NCBI RefSeq assembly: GCF_000264995.1
Contig: NW_006767447.1
Location: 667,591-731,590 of the forward strand
Direction of reading: 5' to 3'
DNA length: 64,000 bases
From: Punctularia strigosozonata HHB-11173 SS5
Taxonomy: Eukaryota; Basidiomycota; Agaricomycetes; Corticiales; Punctulariaceae
Of the stretch, positions 45,584 to 55,300 are shown one piece after another. Every line of letters begins with the position of its first letter. Within the stretch, counting starts at the first letter, position 1. Position numbers and translations under genes: made by a program. Under the pieces are notes generated by a model. That model saw nothing but the letters and a program-made list of their open reading frames with translations. It was not told the origin of the DNA and searched no databases.

Positions 45584-46146
45584 TCAGAGGCTCAGGTTAA
45601 TCGGGACGCAACCGATGGAAAGGAGACTCTGCAGCAGAGTAATGGTTAGTGTTAGGCGCCACGCAGATTGTAAACAAAACTGCATACATTGCTGTTGTCC
45701 TCGCAGCAGACGGGGTTGTCGGAGCAACTGTCGCCGTCAATCCCGATAATTGAAAGTGGGCTGCAGCTGAGACCAACTCGCAAGTCCAGGTTGCCTTAGC
45801 TAGGACAATGCCCAGCAGACCCAGGAGCGAAGTAGACGCCTACGTCCAGAGGCCCTCGTCAGAATCTTCCTTTCTGCGGGATTGACCAAGTGAAAGGATT
45901 CACATCCTGGACCCTGTTGCAGCATTTGATGGAATTTGTGTTGCACTGGCTGGCGGGCTGCGTTGTCGTCGGTTGCGGCGTCTGCGGTGAATGTGTTTAG
46001 ACACCATGAATGAAGCACTCATCAATCGCCGGTCTACGTACAATCATCACAGTCTTCGTAGGATGGGCGACGTTTCCGGGGGCGGCGGCAGCAAGGAAAA
46101 TTGATGTGGCGAACGCAACGAACATCTTTCGGACCCGAGTAAACAT
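45584..46146 (-). pseudogene. Hydrophobin H9 (type B), broken
   Basis: The type B plan is visible: start MFTRVRKMFVAFATSIFLAA (46146), linker [13 protein letters not shown]-x6-CC (CNTNSIKCC), then C...C-x5-CC ([12 protein letters not shown]) and final SIGCVPINLSL with stop at 45584. Splice sites survive at all three introns. In exon 3, between GLLGIVLA and NLDLRVGLSC, about five extra bases relative to H7 shift the frame and place a stop, so no full eight-cysteine protein can be made. A TATA-like TTATATA lies near 46252. I infer a recently inactivated gene. Confidence 0.8.
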
Positions 46147-46392
46147 TGTAAGTCGTCAGATACAAAAGAGCTGAGAGGCTCGGTGATGAAAATCTGCTGG
46201 TGTGGTGCTGAAAGTCTGCTTGACTGGAGGTATTACTGGACAAATCGTGCACCTTATATACCTCATGTCCGTTTCAGAATATAAACAAGCCGCCATTATC
46301 CCGGACGACAGGCGACTGAATCGGTGTAATATGGGCGTGCTGATGCGTGAAAGACGGGCGACTAGGTTCTGAATTTGCTATCATCGACAGTT

Positions 46393-46411
46393 TGACGTAC
46401 GCCTGATGTCA
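46393..46411 (-). promoter_or_regulatory. 19-bp type B hydrophobin upstream element (H9)
   Basis: TGACGTACGCCTGATGTCA, identical to the H7 copy, but 247 nt from the H9 ATG, so about 90 bp have been lost (or gained in the others) between element and gene. Confidence 0.7.
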
Positions 46412-47538
46412 CCAGCAGTGGGCGTAGTGGAGAGCCTGGACGTGTCGGTACGCGCGCGTTCTCTACCCCGTTCTCCGCCCCGCTGGCGAGACCAATCCGG
46501 TGCGGGGTCGCAAAGCCTGCGTTTGAGATTCGGTTCAGCGTCCGATTGGTAATTATGTTAAACCTTCACGAGCAGAAGTAATGGAAGATGTCCATGCGGC
46601 TGCTAAGCAGGCTATAGAGCGAGCCAACCGAGCGTCGACGAAACTTGGTGGAGAGCGTTGATGAGACGGAAATAGATGCATCTGTAAAATAATGCATGCG
46701 AACACGCTGATGGAGAGCAGAGGGATATACGCGGTTGTTATTGCTATCCACCCGGGCGCCGGGTCCATTCAATATGCTGTCAAAATTTCACACCACAGTG
46801 TTGAATGTTGATTCGAGGAACATTCTCAATCCACAGGATGCTCGCTTGCCCGACATATTGAAGCCTGGGTGCGGCGGGTTTTGTGTAGTAGAGTCGCAGG
46901 GCTTGAGCAACGCCGCATCGACTGCGGTTTCATCCCCATGATCATGCTGACGCATGGCAGAAAACGGGCGTACCTTCTTGCGACGACAAGTTCCGGGTCG
47001 CCGGCGATGAAGTCGTGTTTAAGGATGGTGCCTTGAGTAGTGGATGCTTGACTTGAATGACACAGCGTGCCACCGGAGCAATGTCGACGTCGAGGCACAG
47101 GGGCAAGCAGACACAAGCCATTGGTTATAGCATCGGAGGACCCAGAAATCCTGCCAGTGGTGCTTCAGAATCGACCACGACGACCGGTGATGCAGTGCGC
47201 TAGACATGTCTGCCATCAGTGTCTCGGACCAGGACGTCGGACTAATCTCAAGGTTCGAACTGATGTCATGGCGTGAGATCCTGAAGTATAGATGGCCTGG
47301 CTCTCCCATGTCGTCCAGGCTCAGTGTGGAAGAATTTGGCGAGTGAAAGCAATATGCACTGTTCCGGCCAGAAGACTTCATAGAATGATTCTGACGCTAC
47401 GATTGCTGCTAGTGTCCGGTCGCGGTTTGTTGTCGAAAACGTCTCGACTGCTACAACTTGAAGTACAGTATCAGATTCGAGTGTCGGACTCGTCGCGCTG
47501 GTTCTGTATCCCACGAATCCTCATAAGTCAGCCAGCCT
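46412..47538. other. Intergenic, no gene recognised
   Basis: About 1.1 kb with short frames only; some minus-strand stretches near 47020-47380 look weakly coding but have no recognisable family. Confidence 0.4.
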
Positions 47539-48104
47539 TCAAAGTTCAAGGATGATCGGAATACAGCCGATGGAGATGAGTCCGCCCTGCGAGCAGATCA
47601 TTCAGACTTCAAAGCCATCGAACAATATTAGGATTACTCACGAAGCTATTGTTCTCGCAGCAGACGGGGCTCGCAGAGCAGCTGTTACCGCCAATGCCGA
47701 TGAGAGACAGCGGGCTGCATGTGATGCCAACGAGGACGTCCAACTCGGTCAGAACGATGTTGAGCAGACCAAAGAGCCCGGTAGCATCGGGACTCGTAGC
47801 CTAAAGTCAACAGCATGTCTTCAAATCACGTCCTCTTGTACAATGCGGGAAAGCAGTCCTGACCTGCTGAACACTGTCGCAGCACTGGATCGAGCCAGTG
47901 TTGCACTGGCTAGCGGGTTGAGTCGCCGTCGGCTGGGCGGTCTAAGTACGACCGTCAACTACATGTCAAGGAGGTCTGAACCAAGGCACGTACAACAGTA
48001 ACAGTCTTGGTTACGGGTGGCGGGCTGACACCTCCAGGCGCGGCAACCGCAAGGAATGTAAGTGCAAGGAATGCGACAATGACGGCTTGAATGCGAGAGA
48101 GCAT
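47539..48104 (-). pseudogene. Hydrophobin H10 (type B), one-base frameshift
   Basis: Exons by homology: 48104-47994, 47941-47864, 47801-47642, 47586-47539. Signal peptide MLSRIQAVIVAFLALTFLAV, TKTVTV and TAQPTATQPASQ linkers, C-x6-CC (CNTGSIQCC), C-x12-C-x5-CC ([19 protein letters not shown]), last C in SIGCIPIILEL. Exon 3 is 160 nt instead of the 159 of H6 and H7: an extra A near 47760 (GTCTGCTCAAACATC) breaks the frame after GLFGLL. Splice sites are intact. Either a very young pseudogene or a sequence error; no 19-bp element was found upstream. Confidence 0.78.
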
Positions 48105-50491
48105 ATTGTGACTACGGGAGTGGCACTGCTGCGAATCTGAGTCGTCTGCTAGACTGGAGGGTTAGGCTGGCCTGAGGTCGATTTTATACGTATTCGCTCA
48201 CCGCTGAGAAGAAACCATCTCTCACATGCGTACAGGTACGTCGCACAGCTGCTGAGAGAGAGAGAGTCGAATGCCCGTAGTTGAGTAGTCTGTAGAATAT
48301 CCGCGGACTTGACCCTGACGGCCCGATCGGGCGAGCAAGAAAGACCTTCGAGACATCCACGAACACGGAAGAGGGCCGCATTTGTCCGACCTCACGTACA
48401 TACACTTCATACACCGTGCTTCAGTGAATGATGATGACTAGTAAAACAATTTAGCTGGATGAGGAATCACGGATGGATTTGGATACGCACCTCCGTCAGT
48501 TCTCTATGATATCCATGTAGGTATGCACATTCCTTGTGATACAACAATCACGCGGTACCTGCACCTCGTCCACCACCAGACAGATAGATCTTCGGGGTAG
48601 AATCAGCGACCTGTGAGGCTCTTCGGATGCCGGCGCAGATAATGTACCGAGGACCATATCATAAAGTCGTCGGTTGTTTATTTCGACCACACCAGTCGCC
48701 CGAGAAGCAATGGCACAAGTTCATTGGACGAATCCAAACTCGACAGGGCATGGAAATTCGGGGTGTTATCGCGGGATCGCTGGGCGAAAATGGCAATGGT
48801 GGTAGAATCCGTCGTGGTGTTTAGGTGAGTGGAGAAAAACAAGACGTGCCTGATTTACTCGCACGCTGCGATCAGTTATCCTGCAGGCGCTCCCAAGAGC
48901 CGCATGCACTGCGAGAGTCTGTCGAGTCACAGCGGCCCGGGGATAGACGAGCATAACAATTCTCCGATGTAGATCATCGCATTGACGTTGCCGAATCACC
49001 TGGGCCGTACATGAAGAGCAGCCAAGAACAGAAGACACTCGGGCATAAACAGCTTCGAGGATGCCCCCAGGTTTGGACACCTCGTGCACTTGGTCAAACA
49101 CCCCCTTCAGCAATCCTTTCAGAGGATTTGGATTATGAATAGCTATTTGACTGATATCGGAGAAAGCGTTATGAAGCACTCACCTTTTTGAAGAACATAC
49201 GCTCCGGATAATCATGTGCCAAACGTCCAAGAAGGTCATACATCTGCCTTCGAGTTCAGAACGGCCGGAAAGTGGTTTGACATGCCCGCGTTACGTTACC
49301 GCAGGAGACACAGGAAAGTGCGAGAGTCGCCGCGACCTCGCTAGCAAATTGTCGCCACGGGTGCGGTGTACATTGGAGTTGCACCTACTACGGCGCGAAC
49401 AATGGCATTGTGCAGCCCTTCATCCCTTCAAGCCGATTCCATGACACTGATTCCATCGACAAGGACAGACACCGCTCATGATGGATTCATCAGCATCGAG
49501 TTCAGACGATAGGAAGACGCGTAGAGTGTACGACGGCAACCGTAATGAGTATGATGCCAGGGTATAATCGTGGTTGATTGACTGAAGAAAGCGAGTCAGA
49601 CGGGATGACGGTCTGACTTTGGAGCCGTGGGAACTACCTCCGTTCAAACTCGAATTCAGTTTCGCGAGCGACCTGTCATCGATGTCATCACCAGTTGGGG
49701 TAGTACTGGTCGCATTCTCCTGGTATGATACAGCCGGTACGAGTGACAGCGCTTGTTCCTACCCAAATTGATGACGTCCACATTTCCCGTTCAGTTACCT
49801 CGATGATCACGACAGCCGCGGCTTACCGGTTTCCCTACCTTTGATTTCTGAACTCTTCTGAACATCCCCTCACGGAGCGCAGGCTGAGCGCCTCGCATTT
49901 GGGGCTCGTTTTTCGGAGTACCACAGTAATTCTCCTCAGAAGCGGCTGCCGAAACGGTCTGCCGCACGACGTCAGTGAACATCTCGAAGGCGCTCGGATC
50001 TCATGTTCCCTCCATGCACACGCTCTTCGACGGCTCGGCACTCGACATCATCTCTGTATGTCGGCTTCAGAGGCAGGCTTCTGTAACCATGCGCCCATCA
50101 TACGCTTCATTTCCGAGAAAATCCTCGTGTGGGTGGAGCGAGAATGTCCGCTTTGGTTCCGTTGGTGGTTGCGTCGTATGTCGTGGGACTGCGATCGTTC
50201 TATGCGCTACCGGATGGTCGGGCTTCATCCGACGGTGACTCAATACCACCGAGGGTTGGGTCCCCTGGCTGACGGTCAGGATGATGGCATCCATACTGAA
50301 GCAATTGGGTGGGACACTCGTGGGGTTAACGGCGACAGAGAGATCAATCTGCGGTCTGCAGCGTCACGCACTTCGCTGGGCAGCACGAAGTAGGGCTCGT
50401 CTTTTTCTACATATGACCAAGCATCGGCTGAACAACCATGCTTTAATCGTACAATGAGGGCATAACTGTTTTCGGCACAACACGGATACGG
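48105..50491. other. Gene-poor region with a possible minus-strand gene relic
   Basis: A minus-strand stretch around 48950-49265 reads MYDLLGRLAHDYPERMFFKK before a GTGAGT donor, then after a TAG acceptor IHNPNPLKGLLKGVFDQVHE and SKPGGILEAVYARVSSVLGC, which looks coding, but I cannot name a family or complete a model. Another stretch at 48496-48690 (RRSICLVVDEVQVPRDCCIT) may belong to it. The rest shows nothing. Confidence 0.35.
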
Positions 50492-50888
50492 GTGGAGGAA
50501 GCATTCTCGTTCGCGCTCTTATTCTGGCCTTCCATCCAATGCTGCGGCAGCACCACCACGTCGAACGAGCCATACATCACCAACATCCTGGGCCTGCTGG
50601 GCATCGTCGTTTCCGGTGTGTGCCTTCCTGTATCTCTCAAGCCTCGTTCAAATGCTCACAGTCTCTCAAGGCGTCGATGTGCCAATTGGCGTTGACTTCT
50701 CTCCCATCAGCGTCATCGGCGTCGGTGGTAACAGCTGCAGCGCCGACCCTGTGTGCTGCCAGAGCACCGACGACGGTTAGGGTTCTCGCTGTTAGCTTTA
50801 CTCTGCTTCTTGCTCATAATCTCGTACTATGTCAGCCCAGGGGTTCCTGATCGGCATTGGATGCGTTCCGGTTGACGTCTCTCTGTGA
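50492..50888 (+). pseudogene. Hydrophobin H11 (type A), decayed
   Basis: The piece SIQCCGSTTTSNEPYITNI then [10 protein letters not shown] (to about 50615), GVDVPIGVDFSPISVIGVGG, NSCSADPVCCQSTDD and IGIGCVPVDVSL with stop at 50888 follow the H5/H8 type A plan, and the GT-AG intron borders (50616, 50674 region) persist. The signal peptide and first cysteine are absent, the fourth cysteine is replaced by Phe (GVDFSP), and the segment before the last cysteine is shortened. It cannot make a normal hydrophobin and is more eroded than H9 or H10. Confidence 0.75.
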
Positions 50889-51116
50889 ATTGGGTCAGTA
50901 GAGATGTAGCCTCTCCACTGTCGCATGCACGTACTAGTACGATACGATATGACCGAGAATAACTTCCAGATAACCAAGTTACGTGAACTGGTTAGGCGAA
51001 AGAACGCGTTTAAGCACCGCATATCAGGCATCGCCACGATAATCGCACGTTGGTGCCTTCCTCCTCCGTACATCCTTCCGCTTTCGTCCCTGGATTGGCG
51101 CAGACCAGAGTCCACG

Positions 51117-52088
51117 ATGGCCAACCCTGCGCTTCAACCATACATATCGTACATCGTCGCACAAATCAGGTCAAACGTCGACTTTCTCGAACAGCAGAAC
51201 TGCATCTCGCCAGCGGACGCCTCCGCTATCCGCGCCAAGCTTCCCGACCATGACTCCCCCGCCTCCTCGAGCGAGAGCATTAGCGACGTGATCAACAACC
51301 TGAACAGCGTCAACGTAACGCCTGCATGGTCGCCAACTCAGGCAAACCAGAGGTCGCCGGGCACGCAGTCTGCGCCGCCGCCGCCAAAACCGACTGTCAA
51401 AGCCCGGGCGCTCTGGGGCTACAACGAAGACGGTACCGTCAGTAAAATGACACCACCCCCGCTTTCGTGTATGTGATCTGACAATCGACATTCGGCACCC
51501 AGATATTGAAGGACCTCTCCTTCCGCACCGGGGACATAATCGAAGTCACGAACGAGAACAACTCGGACTGGTGGACGGGCACCTTCCGCGGACGTTCCGG
51601 CCTGTTCCCAGCGAACTACGTCGAGAAACTATCCGCGCGCACTCCGTCTCCGACACCTACCTCCATCTCTACCGATACTGGAACTTCGTCGCCAGCTGCG
51701 ACGGCCTACTCTGCGGCTTCCTCGCCGTACGGAGCGCCTCCGCCGCACACCTACTTCGTGCACCACGTGCCGCCTTACAGTCAGCAACAGCAGATGGTGC
51801 CCGCCGCTGAGAAACCGGTGTACCGGCCCTACGGCGGCGGCTATCCAAGTCAAGAAATGTCTCCTCCGGCTCCTCCTGTGCAACAGCAGGTTAGTCCCCA
51901 GGAGGCCCCGGCACCAGACAAGAAGAAGCACAAATTCGGCGCGCTCGGCAACACGGTAGGTTCACCTTCCGCATGCCTCTTTCGTTTACTGATTGTTCGA
52001 TCGGCAGATGGCACAATCGGCAGCTGGTGGTGTCGGGTTCGGTGCTGGCGCCGCCATCGGCAGCGGCATAATCAACTCGATCTTCTGA
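51117..52088 (+). CDS. SH3-domain protein, Lsb1/Pin3-like (paralog B)
   Basis: Exons 51117-51437, 51503-51955, 52008-52088 (284 residues). N-terminal segment YIVAQIRSNVDFLEQQNCIS and [10 protein letters not shown], one SH3 domain ([46 protein letters not shown]), a Pro/Gln/Tyr-rich part (HHVPPYSQQQQMV, VYRPYGGGYPSQ) and C-terminal KKKHKFGALGNT plus MAQSAAGGVGFGAGAAIGSG. The intron positions equal those of paralog A at 32461-33327. Expected to act at actin patches through Las17/WASP binding; the Q-rich part recalls the prion-like C-terminus of yeast Lsb2/Pin3. Confidence 0.88.
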
Positions 52089-52335
52089 GTTTAAAGCAGT
52101 CGCGTATAGTTCTCTGCATCTTCCATCGCGTTTTAGATCGGACGCCTTCGACCTCTTGTCTCGCATATACATCACACACCTACCTAATGGAGCTCTCGCG
52201 ATCTCTCACCCCTGCTAGTCTCATTCTTCTCGCATATTCATCTTGTACTCTAGAACTCATCTGCTTCATACACATAACTTGCTATCGTATACATCGTTGC
52301 AGACATAACATGCGAATGCGAGCCGTCACGGCATT

Positions 52336-55300
52336 CTACTTCGAACCTCCGAATCCGGCGAAAGAGAAAGGGAGCTTCGGTCCCGGGCTCACATTCGGGG
52401 CACCGTTCGTTGCCGGCGTAGGGCTTGCGCTCGGAGACTGGCTCGCAGCCCTGAACTCGGCTACGAGTGACGTCCTCGGCGGCGGCGCCGTAGGCAGCGG
52501 GCCCCAATCAAACGTGGGCTTCGGCGGCGTCTGGGCAGAAGGAGTGGGAGCTTTGCGCAGCTGCACGGGTTTCTGGTGGTGTTTGGACGCGGAGCTACGC
52601 TGACGCAACGAGCCGCCGGAGGACGGGCTGTCGTCGGTTGCAGGTATATCGAAGGCGGGGAGGGACCAGTCGGGCGTCGCAGGAGCCGCGGAGCTCGATC
52701 CCGCGCCGTTTGGAGTGAGGGAGAAGAGGCCAACGGGGGTCGACGTGGCGGCTCTAGGCCCTGGGGTGCTCGGAGCAAGGGAGGGTTTTGCGGGAGAGTC
52801 AAACGCGGTGGGTACGGCGACTGAGGGAACGTGCACGGCGGTAGAGTTCAGGAGCGGCTCGCGCCTTGCCTTCAGGAGGGCGCTCTTGAGCTTCTGGGCA
52901 GAGCGTTCCGCATTCAGCGCAGCGGCTGTGGTAGCCGCCACGTCGGGCGTCACACTGAACGCTCGTTGAGGCGTGTCGGAAGGACGCTTGTCACGCCCGG
53001 TGAATCTGGCTTCAGAACGCCACGTCTTTCCGCCCAGGTCAAGCTTGGCCACGCGTGACGAGAGACGGGTGACGTCCGCGGCTTGCTGCTCAATGGCAGC
53101 TTCGATATTGCGATACGTGCGATTGATCGTGTCCAACGAAGGCGGCCGGAAATGAGGTTTGCCCGTTTTCATTTCGTTCAGCTTCTTCTTGCACTCAAGC
53201 AAGTGGTCCTCGAGTTTTTGCAAACGATCCCGCATGGTCTAGACATGGCAGGACGGCCCGTGAGCCGTTTGAACGGAGAATCTGGTATTTCGTAACGTAC
53301 CCGAATATCCCGTCTCAGGCGACTTTGTGTTTCCAGGTGCTCTGGGCCCAGAGTGCGGATTTTGAGCATCCTGGCGAATTCTGCATCGGTACTCGCTCTA
53401 CTGAACCGAGCAATCTCCTCCTTCTTCGTGTTCACTAGAACGGACATGTTGCAGGGAGGTAGGACACATTGACATCTCGAAATGCGTACCTTTCAGCATA
53501 TCACTTTCCAATCGGCGGATATCGTCTTCGATTGCAAGTCGGCGCTCTTTGATATCCTTGATGTCAGTTCGCACGCGGCGCATAGTTTGTCCGAACAATG
53601 ACAGATCGCCGAGACTCCACTTCGCCGCTGTTGCGAGGTCGGCAACATTCCTCGAACCGCCCACTGGCTTTTGCAGCTCGCTCTTTCTCTGCAATGTCGA
53701 TTTAGCCAGCACACGTAGCTATTTCCAAGGGTCAAGACACAAGACGTTCGAAAAAGCTTATAAAACGTACGTCTTCGAGCTCCTTCGTCAAAGTCAGGTA
53801 AAGATACGCGCACTCCGCCTGCATACCCTCTTCCACCGAAGGTGGTTTCGCCTCTTGTATCGTGGAAACAGGGGCAACGAACGGTGTAGGAACGCTCAGA
53901 GATGGCGTTGGCGCGCCACTGAAAAAGCCTCCGATGGGCGGCGTAGCCACCGTCGTTGGCTTCAAATTGGGAATGTTGAACGGCGCTGAGGCTTGAGAGG
54001 GCGTAGGAGCAAACGCGGATATCGCAGGGCTGATGGGTTTTGAGAATGGGCTCTGCACTGCGGGTGGTGTTGTGGCAGGGAATCCAGAGAATGCAGGCAG
54101 TTTAAGGCCACTGGCAGGCGGTGTAGGCTGAGGGATAGTTGGACTTGTCTTGGTGGGATCTGTGGAGGGGCTGGGGAATGACAGAGGAGAGCTGAATATT
54201 GACGGCTTCGAAGCAGCTGACGAGGTCTTCGACGCAGAAGCAGGCAGGGTAGGCATAGCAAAGCCTCCGGCGGCTGGTTTAGGCGACGGTGATTTCGGGG
54301 TGACAGGTTGTCCTCCAAGCGAACCGAAAAGCGGAATCTTCGGCGGTGAAGTGCTCGCAGCAGGAGTGACCGGCCCTCCCGGTAGAACACCAAAGGGTGT
54401 TTTCGGAGATGCTGGTTTTGGCATGGAGGATGGCGAGGTGAACTCAGGAGATTGCTCGTCTTCCTTAGTTGCGTTAACCACAGGCGCGTTGGCCAGCGGG
54501 GAGCTGCGTGCTGGACGCGTCGTGGGCTTTCCAAGGCCAAGAGTAGGACTCTTGGAAGTTGAATCAGGAGTAGCAATCATGGGGTTGATAGGCGTCGGCG
54601 CTGCGATGCTCGGCTTCGAGGCAACTTCTCCTTGCTTTTCGGGGGAACCTGGTGGTGTAGTTGTAGACTCGGTCGCCGAAGATGCTGGCGCGCCTTTGGG
54701 GGCGTCGGGCGTAGCAAGAGGTGCAGCAGGTTTAGGAGTAGGTGACCTTGATTTTTCCTTTTCAGGGGTAGCCGGAGCGGGCTCCTGTTCCGTGCCTTTG
54801 CTCTCTGCCGCAGGCGTGACGGTGGTACTTGTTTCCGGCTCTTTCTCGCTTTCGTCTCCGTTTGGAGGTGACTCGCTCCCAGATCCATCGTCGTCATGTT
54901 CGCTCGGCACGTACTCAGAGCCTTCCTCGTCGCTGAAGTCTTCTGACACGAATGATCCAGTGTCATCCTCCACGGTAGGTTCGCCTGCATCACTGCCTTC
55001 GGCATCTTCTTGCTCGGGGCGAGAAACCTCGCTAAATGCAGAAATCTGCGAGTCGGCGAGAGACACGTCTGCGAAGGACGACTGTGCAGACAAAGACGAG
55101 TCCGGTCTTGCATCTTTCTCCTTCGTAGGAGACGCAGCCGGTTCCTTACCCTTCCCAGTAAAGTCCTTGCCCTTCTCTGCCGATTCCTTGTTCTTGTCTG
55201 TGGGCGCTTTGGTCGGGGTTTCCAAATCCCCCGCCTTTTGACCTTCCTCAGGCTTCTTGGAGGGTTCCCCTTTCGGAGTCGTCGAGGCGACGCTGGCAAA

